A model generated the notes under the pieces. That model saw nothing but the letters and a program-made list of their open reading frames with translations, ran no database searches and was not told the DNA's origin. Shown here in pieces: positions 24,165 through 33,182 of a stretch of 37,805 nucleotides of DNA; the stretch's first letter is position 1, and every line of letters begins with the position of its first letter. Source of the DNA: an uncultured Methanomassiliicoccales archaeon (GTDB lineage Archaea > Thermoplasmatota > Thermoplasmata > Methanomassiliicoccales > Methanomethylophilaceae); the NCBI GenBank assembly GCA_934234005.1, contig CAKQHC010000002.1, positions 1 to 37,805 of the forward strand. The letters run 5' to 3'. A program made the position numbers and the translations under genes.

Positions 24165-25142
24165 TTATTCACCGTTGAGCATTCTGGCCGCATCGCATGC
24201 AAAATATGTTATTATCATATCTGCTCCGGCCCTGTGAATTCCCAGCAGGGATTCCATCATTATGCGGTCGCCGTCGATCCAACCGTTTGCGGCAGCGGCT
24301 TTAATCATTGCAAATTCTCCGGATACCTGATATGCGGCCAGCGGAAGATCGTATCTGTCCCGGGCTTCTCTTATGATATCCAAATACGGTCCCGCGGGCT
24401 TAACCATAATCATATCGGCGCCTTCCGCAATATCGAATTCGATTTCCCTCATAGCCTCGCGTCTGTTGGAACAGGACATCTGATATCCGGCGCGGTTTCC
24501 GTGACCGGGACATGAATTGGCAACATCTCTGAAAGGACCGTAATATGCGCTGTAAAATTTTGCGCTGTATGCCATAATGGGGACGTTCTTATGACCGCTG
24601 TCGTCCAAAGCCTGCCTTATTGCCGCTATCTGACCGTCCATCATACCGCTGGGTGCAATGATATCCGCACCCGCATCGGCCTGCGAAACGGCAGTCTTTG
24701 CATAAAGTTCGATGGTTTCGTCGTTTTTTACATAACCTTTGTCGTCAAGAACACCGCAGTGTCCGTGATCCGTATACTCGCAAAGACATAGATCTGCAAT
24801 CACAAGCATATCGGAATTATCCTTCAGTCCCTCGATGGCTTTCTGGATTACGCCGTTCTTCGAATACGCATCGGATCCTACGGAATCCTTATGCTCGGGA
24901 ACACCGAATACTATGACGGAATTAACTCCGCTGCCCTGTACGTCCGAAGCAATCGAATCATATCCCGAAAGAGGATATGTGGGAATGCCGGGCATAGATT
25001 CCGTCATCTTTACCGAGTTTATGTTTGCATCGAAGAACAGAGGGTAAATAAACTGATCCGGATGAATCCGGGTTTCGGTAACCAATGCTCTCATTCTTTC
25101 ATTCTGTCTGAGCCTTCTAAGGCGTACTTGCGGATACATCAT
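24165..25142 (-). CDS. hemB: Porphobilinogen synthase (5-aminolevulinate dehydratase)
   Basis: This 325-residue enzyme condenses two aminolevulinates to porphobilinogen. RLRRLRQNERMRALVTET is the typical N-terminus. DLCLCEYTDHGHCG holds three cysteines of the zinc site, so it is the zinc-dependent type. Active-site lysines lie in MAYSAKFYSAYYGPF and MIMVKPAGPYLD. The first of two adjacent ATGs is used; it overlaps the hemA stop (ATGATG). The gene ends in TAA one base before the hemL start. Confidence 0.96.
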   Translation of the reverse strand: MMYPQVRLRRLRQNERMRALVTETRIHPDQFIYPLFFDANINSVKMTESMPGIPTYPLSGYDSIASDVQGSGVNSVIVFGVPEHKDSVGSDAYSKNGVIQKAIEGLKDNSDMLVIADLCLCEYTDHGHCGVLDDKGYVKNDETIELYAKTAVSQADAGADIIAPSGMMDGQIAAIRQALDDSGHKNVPIMAYSAKFYSAYYGPFRDVANSCPGHGNRAGYQMSCSNRREAMREIEFDIAEGADMIMVKPAGPYLDIIREARDRYDLPLAAYQVSGEFAMIKAAAANGWIDGDRIMMESLLGIHRAGADMIITYFACDAARMLNGE

Positions 25143-26380
25143 ATTACATCCCTCAAACCGAATAATTCCACTGCCGCGTTACAGACATTCATCCTGCCTT
25201 CGCGCGAAGCAGCTCTTAAATTGTTATAAAGTTCAGCCGTTATTTTATTTACCAGTGCTCTGGACATGTCGTCCAGAATTTCATCCGCGCCGGCACTGCC
25301 TAAACGTGACATGGCCATTTCGAGTTCATAATCTCTGATTTCTGACGCTTTTATACTGATTTTACGTATTATGTCGTTGGCAATCTGCTCTTTCGTTTCA
25401 ACATCCATTCTTTCGAGTTCCTGCTGGATTATCTTCTCGGCAGAATTGATTTCACATGTTCTCAAACGAGTATTTTCGGCTGCTATAGACTGCAAAGAAT
25501 CCATAGTTTCCAAATCTACATTATTTACTTCGACAACATCTTCATCCACATTGCGCGGTACGGAAACATCAATTATCAGTAACTTGCGCCCCTTACGAAT
25601 GGACATCGCCTCTTCCACCGAAGGTTTATGCAAAACCGTATGAGGTGCGGATGTTGCCACCAGAACCAAATCGCTGGATGAGATGGCTTCGTTCATATGG
25701 GCCATTGAAACTGCCTCTCCCCCCAACTCATCGGCCAATTCAACGGCACGGCTGTATGTACGGTTTGAAACAAACACCGTACCTACGTGCTTTCCCACCA
25801 GATTCTTAGCAATAACGGATGCCATATCTCCCGCACCCAATATGGTAATCGTCTTACCGTCCAAGGTGCCCAACTTACTTTCTGCCAATTCCACGGAAGC
25901 CGACCCTATGGAAACGGCACCTTTGTTCAAAGCCGTCTCCGAACGGACACGCTTGCCCACAATCATTGCCTTATCGAAAAGTCTGGTCAGCATGGCTTTG
26001 GCGGTACCGTTCTCTTTGGCCTTCATGTATCCCTCGCGAACCTGGTGCTGAATCTGATCTTCTCCTACTATAAGCGAATCCAATCCGCATACGACGCGGA
26101 ACAGATGTTTTATGGACTCTTTATCTTCGAGAACGTAAGCTATGTCGGTAGACGGAACAAGAGATCTTATGATAGAACCGAATCCCGAAACAAGTTCCTC
26201 ATTGTCAACAGCGCATGCATACAGTTCGAAACGGTTGCATGTTCTGATAACCACATATTCGGAAACAGATTGAATCCTGGAAATCAATTTGGGAATTTCT
26301 GTCTCCAAAATAGGAATTATGCGGTTGAGTGCTTCTATCCCTCCGGCAGATGTGTGTGTCACGTGCATACTGACAATCAT
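25139..26380 (-). CDS. hemA: Glutamyl-tRNA reductase
   Basis: The 413-residue enzyme reduces glutamyl-tRNA to glutamate-1-semialdehyde with NADPH. VVIRTCNRFELYA contains Cys48, the thioester nucleophile. GLDSLIVGEDQIQHQVREGY is the diagnostic segment, and TILGAGDMASVIAKNL is the NADPH-binding loop. VSVPRNVDEDVV and the C-terminal helical dimerisation domain are also present. It confirms the C5 route rather than the Shemin route. It overlaps the upstream dehydrogenase-like gene by four bases and hemB by four bases. Confidence 0.96.
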   Translation of the reverse strand: MIVSMHVTHTSAGGIEALNRIIPILETEIPKLISRIQSVSEYVVIRTCNRFELYACAVDNEELVSGFGSIIRSLVPSTDIAYVLEDKESIKHLFRVVCGLDSLIVGEDQIQHQVREGYMKAKENGTAKAMLTRLFDKAMIVGKRVRSETALNKGAVSIGSASVELAESKLGTLDGKTITILGAGDMASVIAKNLVGKHVGTVFVSNRTYSRAVELADELGGEAVSMAHMNEAISSSDLVLVATSAPHTVLHKPSVEEAMSIRKGRKLLIIDVSVPRNVDEDVVEVNNVDLETMDSLQSIAAENTRLRTCEINSAEKIIQQELERMDVETKEQIANDIIRKISIKASEIRDYELEMAMSRLGSAGADEILDDMSRALVNKITAELYNNLRAASREGRMNVCNAAVELFGLRDVI

Positions 26381-27009
26381 TCCGCATCCACCTTTCTCAT
26401 GGCCCGATTGCGGGCTCTTCTGAGATCATTCTGTTTCAAAAGCATCCATATACCGCGGTCTTCCATGACATCCGCCAAAAATTTGGCACGTGCGGGCTGA
26501 GTGGGAATCAGTTCGCGTATCTCCTTACGCAGTTCCACCAAAAGTTCCAACATCAAATCATACGACGGGTCGAGATATTCATCGATGGCTTTAATGACAT
26601 ACGGAGGAAAAGCGGGAACGCGTCCCTCGGATGAAACAGTGATTTTATATCCGTTGCGTTCCAAAGTAGAAGGAATAAGCACATCACCCCCGCCGTGTGC
26701 GGAATTCGTCATAATTCCTTTAGACATCGACAAATCGCGTATGGCATCGTTGAGTTCGTGACTGTTGGTTGCGGCGATTACCATGCTCGCTCCGTTCATG
26801 AACCTGTCTGCCGTCTGCGGATTTACGGCAACTTCATGGATTTCCTCGGCGAGTTCTTTCAATTCCGGAAGTATTGTCTCAGCGACTATACGGAATCTGA
26901 ATCCTTCGAAATGCCTGCATTTGCGTAATGCAACCGGGCCTCCGCCGAAAACGACTATCAGTCTGGAACCGGGCGATAACAGAATCGGGGACATCAGAAC
27001 TTTTTCCAT
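26377..27009 (-). CDS. Precorrin-2 dehydrogenase / siroheme synthase N-terminal-like protein
   Basis: This 210-residue protein matches the Met8/CysG N-terminal family, which oxidises precorrin-2 to sirohydrochlorin with NAD and may insert iron. VVFGGGPVALRKCRHFEGF is the NAD loop, followed by VIAATNSHELNDAIRDL and NSAHGGGDVLIPST, the counterpart of the catalytic-Asp-bearing loop (here HGGGD). TVSSEGRVPAFPPYVIKAIDEYL matches the dimerisation region. It heads the hem operon. A GTG at 27033 would add eight residues, but AGAGG before ATG 27009 and a TATA box at 27040-27051 fit the ATG better. Confidence 0.88.
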   Translation of the reverse strand: MEKVLMSPILLSPGSRLIVVFGGGPVALRKCRHFEGFRFRIVAETILPELKELAEEIHEVAVNPQTADRFMNGASMVIAATNSHELNDAIRDLSMSKGIMTNSAHGGGDVLIPSTLERNGYKITVSSEGRVPAFPPYVIKAIDEYLDPSYDLMLELLVELRKEIRELIPTQPARAKFLADVMEDRGIWMLLKQNDLRRARNRAMRKVDAE

Positions 27010-27039
27010 ATTGCTGCCTCTGAATACCCCCACTGCATA

Positions 27040-27051
27040 CAGATAATAAAG
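27040..27051 (-). promoter_or_regulatory. Putative TATA box of the hem operon
   Basis: Read leftward, CTTTATTATCTG lies 31-42 bases before the first start (27009), leaving a short leader with AGAGG. No other promoter-like box is seen inside the seven overlapping genes, so the set is likely one transcript. Confidence 0.5.
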
Positions 27052-27084
27052 TTATGCGTTTTTTATTTCATTCGTGTTACTCAT

Positions 27085-27113
27085 GCCCTCCCCGTGACTG
27101 CATAGGAGAGGGC
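27085..27113 (-). terminator. Stem-loop after the sulfhydrylase gene
   Basis: GCCCTC (27085-27090) pairs with GAGGGC (27108-27113), extendable by inner C-G pairs. It lies 14 bases past the TGA of the leftward gene at 27127, and AT-rich DNA follows. Confidence 0.55.
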
Positions 27114-27126
27114 AGAGTATAAAAAA

Positions 27127-28461
27127 TCAGATTTTGTCCAAAGCCTGTGAAAGATCCGCAATTATGTCATCGATGTGTTCACAACCGATGGACAGCCTTA
27201 TTGTGGTCGGTTTTATGCCGGAGCCGAGCAACTGCTCTTCAGTCATCTGAGAGTGGGTTGTGCTGGCAGGGTGGATTACCAAAGATTTCATATCGGCAAC
27301 GTTTGCCAACAATGAAAATAGTTTGAGACTGTCTGCGAAACGTTTCGCACCTTCTTTTCCGCCTTTTGTCTCAAACGTAAATATGGATGCCCCGCCGTTC
27401 GGATAATAGCGCTCGTAAAGTGCATGGTCCGGATGATCCGGAAGCATAGGGTGGTTTACTCTCTCCACCTTTGGATGCTTGGAAAGGAATTCCACCACTT
27501 TCTGCGTATTGTACACATGGCGTTCGACTCTGAGAGACAACGTTTCCAGTCCCTGGATGAATGCGAAAGAATGTACGGGCGAAATGCAGGCGCCCATATC
27601 TCTCAGAATTATTGCTCTTATTCTTGTGCAGAACGGTACGCCCGGACAATCTTTGACGAAACTTACGCCGTGGTAGGACGGATCTGGGTCGACCAAATGT
27701 TTGAATTTACCCGATGCAGCCCAATCGAATTTTCCGCTCTCGATGATTGCACCGCCCAAAACCAATCCGTGTCCTCCGATGAACTTGGTACACGATTCGA
27801 CAACAATGTCTGCGCCGTGTTCAAGAGGTCTGAAAAGATACGGCGTTGCAAATGTGTTGTCAACAATAAGGGGTATGCCGTGTCTGTGGGCCATCTCGGC
27901 CATTGCTTCGATATCAATCAAATTTGCATTGGGATTTCCGATTGTCTCTATGTACACACATTTTGTGTTGTCCCTTATGGCATTTTCGAAAGCCTTTACC
28001 GGGTCTTTTTGAGTAGGATCTACAAACGTACAATCTACTCCGAGACCTTTGAGAGTATGATCGAAGAAGTTGTATGTTCCGCCGTAGATTGTCGTGGCGG
28101 ACACAATATGGTCGCCGGCAAATGCAATGTTGTTTATTGTGTATGTTATCGCTGCAGCTCCGGACGCTACTGCCAGTGCCGCAGATCCGCCCTCCAACGC
28201 CGCGAGACGCCTCTCGAATACATCCGTAGTCGAATTGGTCAATCTGCTGTAAATATTTCCGGGTTCCCTGAGCGCAAATCTGTCGGCAGCATGGTCACAG
28301 TTTTTGAAAACGTACGATGTTGTCAGATAAATCGGGGTTGCTCTGGAATCCGTAACGGGATCTGCTTCCTCCTGTCCCACGTGCAACATCAGCGTTTCAA
28401 ATTTTTTACCGTCTTTGTTCATAGGTCCGGATGGAATGTTTCTGTCTTCCTGAAATGTCAT
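27127..28461 (-). CDS. O-acetylhomoserine sulfhydrylase / Cys-Met metabolism PLP enzyme
   Basis: The 444-residue protein is a Cys/Met-metabolism PLP enzyme. FETLMLHVGQEEADPVT and RATPIYLTTSYVFKN open it; the length and insert RFALREPGNIYSRLTNST are typical of O-acetylhomoserine (thiol)-lyase rather than cystathionine gamma-lyase. The PLP lysine is in VESCTKFIGGHG. IDNTFATPYL-like VDNTFATPYLFRP and LVIHPASTTHSQ are conserved. It would make homocysteine from an activated homoserine and sulfide, feeding methionine and S-adenosylmethionine used by the corrin methylases, though a thiol-lyase of other specificity is possible. ATG 28461 has AAGGA nine bases upstream; the longer reading needs a TTG. 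Confidence 0.88.
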   Translation of the reverse strand: MTFQEDRNIPSGPMNKDGKKFETLMLHVGQEEADPVTDSRATPIYLTTSYVFKNCDHAADRFALREPGNIYSRLTNSTTDVFERRLAALEGGSAALAVASGAAAITYTINNIAFAGDHIVSATTIYGGTYNFFDHTLKGLGVDCTFVDPTQKDPVKAFENAIRDNTKCVYIETIGNPNANLIDIEAMAEMAHRHGIPLIVDNTFATPYLFRPLEHGADIVVESCTKFIGGHGLVLGGAIIESGKFDWAASGKFKHLVDPDPSYHGVSFVKDCPGVPFCTRIRAIILRDMGACISPVHSFAFIQGLETLSLRVERHVYNTQKVVEFLSKHPKVERVNHPMLPDHPDHALYERYYPNGGASIFTFETKGGKEGAKRFADSLKLFSLLANVADMKSLVIHPASTTHSQMTEEQLLGSGIKPTTIRLSIGCEHIDDIIADLSQALDKI

Positions 28462-28547
28462 TTCTGTCCTTCCTTGGTACAAACGTACATTCTAAACGAT
28501 AATTAACATCGGAATATATGACTGAATCGAAAGATTGACTCGAGGCG

Positions 28548-29321
28548 TCAATATCTCAGAGGTATGCCCAGAACTTTTTTGTGATATTCTTTATGATAAT
28601 ATCTCCGACGTCCGACGGTAGAATCTCCGAACTGTATCACCTTTTTGGGACACATATTGAGACATGCCATACACATACTGCATTTCTCTTCGTCCCAAAC
28701 CGGTTTGCGGTGATACACGCGTATCACTTTTGACGAACAGACTTCTTCGCACACCCTGCACTCGATGCACCCGGGATCAAGTCTGAATTTATCCGTTATA
28801 CGATCCGCATCATAATGGCTGTACATATCCTCCGCACCGTCTTTGGAAGACATAGTGGTAAAATCACCTGACTCACGGGACTTTATGGAGGCTATTATTC
28901 CGGATACGGTTGTATCGGCATCCGCAAGTATCTTTTTAACCTCGTCTTCAGTGGGTCCGGGTTCATAGAATATCGCATTGTTAGGCATAAATACGTCATA
29001 ACACGCATCAAGTTCCAGTCTGCCCGACAAAGCTTTTTTGAGCATTCCGCATGCATCGCCCGATTCCCCCGCACAGGTAACTACGCACCATGTACGGCCC
29101 GCATTTTTCACATCAATGTGTTCCGCGAATTTTTTTACCTGATCCGGGAGCCCCCAATAATAAACCGGAAATACAAATCCCACATCCTCGCCTTTGGCAT
29201 CAAAAACCCATCTGCTGTTCCATACCTGCAGAGATATGTTCTTTAAATCCTGACCGAGTTCGTCTGCAATGCGCCTTGCAACTACATACGAATTTCCTGT
29301 TCCTGAAAATACAAATATCAT
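28548..29321 (-). CDS. Flavodoxin-like/ferredoxin fusion (EFR1-type)
   Basis: A 257-residue protein with an N-terminal flavodoxin-like domain: FVFSGTGNSYVVAR is the FMN phosphate loop and FVFPVYYWGLPDQV the second flavin segment. The C-terminus has two 4Fe-4S motifs, CIECRVCEEVC and CSMCMACLNMCP. Such proteins move electrons between ferredoxin-type donors and flavin partners in anaerobes; the partner here is unknown. The cysteine spacing is intact in both clusters. It is transcribed on its own; an AAAATATTG-type box about 30 bases before the ATG fits a near-leaderless start. Confidence 0.85.
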   Translation of the reverse strand: MIFVFSGTGNSYVVARRIADELGQDLKNISLQVWNSRWVFDAKGEDVGFVFPVYYWGLPDQVKKFAEHIDVKNAGRTWCVVTCAGESGDACGMLKKALSGRLELDACYDVFMPNNAIFYEPGPTEDEVKKILADADTTVSGIIASIKSRESGDFTTMSSKDGAEDMYSHYDADRITDKFRLDPGCIECRVCEEVCSSKVIRVYHRKPVWDEEKCSMCMACLNMCPKKVIQFGDSTVGRRRYYHKEYHKKVLGIPLRY

Positions 29322-29518
29322 ATTCCAACCACTTCAATCAACATCAATATTTTCTAAAACTGCCTTCGGAATCTTCCCCAAAATGCCAAACCTCTTGCAT
29401 CAATCTGTTTCATAAGACTCAATCTTTTTCAAATTATAAATCCGTACCAACAACGGTACTTCCGAATTATATCCTGTTGTCGGTTGTCTCGACAATTACG
29501 CAATATGAGGAAAATAAT

Positions 29519-29533
29519 GGGTCCATAGGACCC
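29519..29533 (-). terminator. Stem-loop after the membrane zinc-ribbon gene
   Basis: GGGTCC-ATA-GGACCC is a perfect 6-bp stem with a 3-base loop, five bases past the TGA of the leftward gene. Read leftward, ATTATTTT follows. Confidence 0.6.
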
Positions 29534-29538
29534 TGTAA

Positions 29539-30636
29539 TCAGTTTTTATCATCTTCGTCAAACTCTGCACCGCATTTGGGGCAACGTTTTGCATTAGACG
29601 GAACCTGTTCTCCGCATTCGGAGCACTCAAAGGTTTCGATAGTTTTATCCACCGATCCGTCGGCGTGAACTATTTCGGTTTCAACCACGTCGAAAGAAAC
29701 TCCGCATCTTGGGCATGTCTTTGCATCGGCCGGAACTTCTGCACCGCACGATTCACAGATGAAATAATCTTTCTTGTGAACTTTCATCTCTTCGGGCACG
29801 TCAATGTATTCGCCGCATTTTCTGCAAACTACCTCTCCGGGAAGAACCAACGCACCGCACTGCTTGCATCTGCCGTATCCCTGAGGATAGAGACGTCCTT
29901 CTGCCTCCATTTTATCGCGTGCTTTGAATGCTGCCTTCCTCATCATCGTGGTTATTGCCAGCATGAAGAAGAAAATAATCATCGAATATGCGACTACAAC
30001 TGCCGCTCCGTAAAGACTCAGTTTAGTAGAGTCGGAATCTGATATTCCCGTATCTATTGTGAATGATTTCCAATTATCGCCCTGCGACACCTTCACATAA
30101 TATAACTTGCCGGCATCCAAATCAAGACTCAGAGATGCATGGTACAGTCCGTCTGAATCTTTGGAATCCGGAACATTCATATCGGCATCGGTTGTTCTGC
30201 AGTTTACGGCGCCGAATGCTATTGAATCGATAACTCCGTATTCTACGGCAGCATTGCCGGTTTCCGTAAATGAAACATACAGCGTTTCTGCGGCGGAATC
30301 GTATGAAATGTCCTTAAAATATGACGAATCTTTTCCGATTTCATCAGCGGTTGTTTCGGCATAATCGTCATACATGACCGTACCGACCGGAACGGCTACA
30401 ACAATGAACAAAACTCCTACAACCGCTTTGATTTTCGGAGACATCACTCCCGTAAGATGGGGTATCATATAGAGCAGAATTCCGATTATGGCAAATCCGA
30501 AACACTGTGCACCGAAACCTAATACTTCCAAAACCGTACAGATTGCGATAGCCGCAACAATAGCGATCCATTGAACGGGTTTCAATGCTTTGAATTCGCC
30601 TACCAGAGTCTTCTTACTCTGTTTGTTTTCTGACAT
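29539..30636 (-). CDS. Membrane protein with three C-terminal zinc ribbons
   Basis: The 365-residue protein has three N-terminal membrane helices (about 22-87: VQWIAIVAAIAICTVLEV, FGFAIIGILLYMI, AVVGVLFIVVAVPVG). A soluble domain of mainly strands (about 88-205), a fourth helix (AAVVVAYSMIIFFFMLAIT) and then a tail follow. The tail carries three zinc ribbons, each CxxCG...CxxCG (CKQCGALV/CRKCGEYI, CESCGAEV/CPRCGVSF, CSECGEQV/CPKCGAEF). The ribbons probably face the cytoplasm and the strand domain outside. Function is unknown; a scaffold or sensor is possible. ATG 30636 fits a TTTTTATAAG box about 30 bases upstream; the reading from 30732 would include that promoter. Confidence 0.7.
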   Translation of the reverse strand: MSENKQSKKTLVGEFKALKPVQWIAIVAAIAICTVLEVLGFGAQCFGFAIIGILLYMIPHLTGVMSPKIKAVVGVLFIVVAVPVGTVMYDDYAETTADEIGKDSSYFKDISYDSAAETLYVSFTETGNAAVEYGVIDSIAFGAVNCRTTDADMNVPDSKDSDGLYHASLSLDLDAGKLYYVKVSQGDNWKSFTIDTGISDSDSTKLSLYGAAVVVAYSMIIFFFMLAITTMMRKAAFKARDKMEAEGRLYPQGYGRCKQCGALVLPGEVVCRKCGEYIDVPEEMKVHKKDYFICESCGAEVPADAKTCPRCGVSFDVVETEIVHADGSVDKTIETFECSECGEQVPSNAKRCPKCGAEFDEDDKN

Positions 30637-30869
30637 TGTTTGTGAGCATGTAGCTCTTATAAAAAGACATGACGGTTGTTTCAACACATATTTCGATACA
30701 TGCAGAATCATTGTTATCATACAATTACACATGAAATGACGCGCAACTGCGCCATATTATGGTTGATGTATTAGAAATAACGGATAGATTCATAAACCAT
30801 ACAATATTGTCTTCGCATTCCCAAGAGCCAAATATTGGTTATGCATGGAGAAGCTGAAGAGGACACCCT

Positions 30870-31970
30870 ATGGCGACGATAGAGGAACAGATTAAGGAAT
30901 TGGAAGAGCAGATTTCCAAAACCAAATACAATAAGGCCACCGAAGGCCACATCGGAAAATTAAAAGCAAAAATTGCCCGCCTTTCCGAAGAAGAAGAGAA
31001 AAGACGTTCCTCGAAGGGTCCTACCAAAGGTTTCTATGTCAAAAAAGCCGGAAACGCTACAGTCGCATTGGTCGGATTCCCTTCCGTCGGAAAATCAACT
31101 CTTCTGAACCAACTTACCGGAGCCAAATCGGAAGTCGGTGCATATCACTTCACCACACTCGACGTTGTTCCCGGGGTCATGGTATACAATCACGCAAAAA
31201 TTCAGATTCTGGATATGCCCGGTCTGATTAAAGATGCGTCACGCGGAAAAGGACGCGGAAGAGAAGTTATTGCGGCTGCAAGATCGGCAGACGTCATTCT
31301 TCTGGTTGTCGACATATTCAATCCCAACATGAACGTTCTTTTCAAAGAACTGTATAATGCGGGAATCCGTCTGAATCAGAAAAAGCCGGATGTCGTCATA
31401 ACAGGCGGAGACCACGGAGGAATATTGGTCAAGCCTACGGTCAAACTCACTAAGATTACCGTCGAAACCATCAGGGACATGACCGCAGCATACGGACATG
31501 TAAATGCCACGGTTGTCGTGCGTGAAGACATAGACGTCGAACAGATGCTGGATATTCTGGCCGGCAACAGGGTCTATATAAAAGCTGTAATGGCCATAAA
31601 CAAAGTGGATCTTGCAAAACCCGGACAGTTGGAAGCCGTCCAGGAAATGCACAGCAATTATCACACCGTTCCTATTTCGGCCGCAACCGGACAGGGTATG
31701 CCCGATTTGAAACAGGCTCTGTACGATACCATAGACATGATCCGCATATATCTGAAACCCCAGGGTCAGGAAGCGGATATGGATGTCCCGTTGATTGTGA
31801 AACGCGGAAACACAGTGGGCGACGTCTGCGAACTTATTCACAGAGATTTTAAGAATAATTTCAGATACGCCATGATTTGGGGTAAAAGTGCCAAATTTCC
31901 GGGTCAGACGGTCGGAATGGACCACGTCGTTGCAGACGAAGACGTCGTATGCATAATCGTCAAAAGATGA
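30870..31970 (+). CDS. DRG/Rbg-type GTPase with TGS domain
   Basis: The 366-residue protein is the archaeal counterpart of eukaryotic DRG, a ribosome-associated GTPase of the Obg superfamily. An N-terminal coiled helix (about 3-50, lysine and glutamate rich) precedes the G domain: P-loop GFPSVGKST with Lys75, effector HFTTLDVVPG, G3 DMPGLIKDAS, and G4 NKVD. A helical S5D2L-like insert lies inside the G domain. The TGS domain fills about 290-366 (VGDVCELIHRDFKNNFRYAMIWG). It is expected to help translation elongation or ribosome homeostasis. It stands alone, with a stem-loop right after the stop. Confidence 0.95.
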   Translation: MATIEEQIKELEEQISKTKYNKATEGHIGKLKAKIARLSEEEEKRRSSKGPTKGFYVKKAGNATVALVGFPSVGKSTLLNQLTGAKSEVGAYHFTTLDVVPGVMVYNHAKIQILDMPGLIKDASRGKGRGREVIAAARSADVILLVVDIFNPNMNVLFKELYNAGIRLNQKKPDVVITGGDHGGILVKPTVKLTKITVETIRDMTAAYGHVNATVVVREDIDVEQMLDILAGNRVYIKAVMAINKVDLAKPGQLEAVQEMHSNYHTVPISAATGQGMPDLKQALYDTIDMIRIYLKPQGQEADMDVPLIVKRGNTVGDVCELIHRDFKNNFRYAMIWGKSAKFPGQTVGMDHVVADEDVVCIIVKR

Positions 31971-31986
31971 TTCCCCCATGGGGGAA
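31971..31986. terminator. Short stem-loop between convergent genes
   Basis: TTCCCCC-AT-GGGGGAA lies immediately after the GTPase stop (31970), followed by CCCGTCTTTTATT. The tight loop may open to four bases. It separates the GTPase from the convergent epimerase gene. Confidence 0.55.
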
Positions 31987-31998
31987 CCCGTCTTTTAT

Positions 31999-33030
31999 TC
32001 AGAAATTAAAGAATACATACTGAGTCACGGAGTCATACGGCTCCCCTACTTTGACAATGGTACTGGGAAAGTTCTCATGATTCGGTGCATCCGGGAAGTG
32101 CTGCGTTTCCAGACATACCGCGGAATGAGGGCCTTTGGGTCCGTGGGATGCATTGTCATCATGAAGATTGTTGGCAGTGTATACATGGAGTCCCGGTTCG
32201 GTGGTTCTTACAAACATCCCTATCCCGCTGCTTTCCGACCTTAATTCTGCAATTTCTTCATATTCTCCGGGAGACTCCAATACGAAATTATGGTCATAAC
32301 CGCCTATTTCGGATAATTCAGGCGATGTTATCGCATCCCCTATCTTTTTCAATTCTCTGAAATCAAAAGGCGTGTTGTCAACCGAACATATTTTTCCCGT
32401 AGGAACAAGATTTGCATCACATTCGGTATATCCGGATGCATTAATCCTGAGAGTGTGTCCGCATATGCTGTCAGAATCTCTGCCGTCAAGATTGAAATAC
32501 GAATGATTGGTCATATTGAATATCGTATCCGCATCGGATACTGCGTGATACTCTATACTGACCGTGGTGTCGAACAGAGAAATTATGACGGTTATTACGG
32601 CATTTCCCGGGAACCCCTGATCGCCGTCCGGACTGATCAGCCTGAATACAACCGAATAACCTTCGGGATCGTAGTCGGCTTTCCAAAGACGGTATTTGTA
32701 ACGGTTTGAACCGCTGTGTATATTGTTCTCTCCGGAATTCTTCTCCAAATCGTACCTTTTTCCGTGTATATTTACGGATGCTCCGCCTATACGGTTTGTG
32801 TTCCTTCCGACAGTTGAACCGAAACTGGGCTTATTCAGAATATATCCGCCGACATCATCGTAACCCAAAACAATATCACGCATTTCTCCGTGACGGTCCT
32901 GAACAAGAACGGAAACTATGGTTGCTCCCAAATCCGATAACCTCAGTTCTGCATACTCGTTTTTTATCGTATACAAAGAAGCTATGCGTCCGTCGGATAA
33001 TTCCCCGAAAGGTTTAGTTTCAACCGTCAT
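31999..33030 (-). CDS. galM: Aldose 1-epimerase (galactose mutarotase family)
   Basis: The 343-residue protein interconverts alpha and beta anomers of aldoses. Conserved segments are LSDLGATIVSVLV, GSTVGRNTNRIGGA, and NNIHSGSNRYKYRLW (with the substrate-binding His). NHSYFNLDG holds the catalytic-acid histidine and CLETQHFPDAPNH the catalytic-base glutamate. The GYDHNFVL segment is the third hallmark. There is no signal peptide, so it acts in the cytoplasm. Bacterial galM is the best match in pattern, and transfer from bacteria is possible. No sugar kinase or transporter genes are beside it. Confidence 0.93.
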   Translation of the reverse strand: MTVETKPFGELSDGRIASLYTIKNEYAELRLSDLGATIVSVLVQDRHGEMRDIVLGYDDVGGYILNKPSFGSTVGRNTNRIGGASVNIHGKRYDLEKNSGENNIHSGSNRYKYRLWKADYDPEGYSVVFRLISPDGDQGFPGNAVITVIISLFDTTVSIEYHAVSDADTIFNMTNHSYFNLDGRDSDSICGHTLRINASGYTECDANLVPTGKICSVDNTPFDFRELKKIGDAITSPELSEIGGYDHNFVLESPGEYEEIAELRSESSGIGMFVRTTEPGLHVYTANNLHDDNASHGPKGPHSAVCLETQHFPDAPNHENFPSTIVKVGEPYDSVTQYVFFNF

Positions 33031-33105
33031 GCCTGTGTATATGCATAACCTGTATTACGGTTTGTCCCCGAACGTACCTTCCGACCGAAATGCCCACGTC
33101 AACCT

Positions 33106-33117
33106 TTATTATAAGAT
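33106..33117 (+). promoter_or_regulatory. Putative TATA box of the thrS gene
   Basis: CTTTATTATAAG lies 66-77 bases before the thrS ATG, giving a leader of about 50 bases. A 9-codon frame beginning at ATG 33173 overlaps the thrS start and is probably chance. Confidence 0.45.
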
Positions 33118-33182
33118 ACTGAGTACGGCACAAGCATTAGTCCAAGCGGATTATTCCGCACGGAGACAAGAGATGATCAATT

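Noticed and set aside
27424..28506. 360-codon rightward frame opposite the sulfhydrylase gene
   Set aside because: The reverse strand carries intact PLP-enzyme motifs; this product is Cys/Arg/Ser-rich with no domain.
30842..30888. Short overlapping frames just before the Rbg GTPase start
   Set aside because: ATG codons at 30842 and 30845 lead to brief frames out of phase with the GTPase; no conserved uORF signal can be seen.
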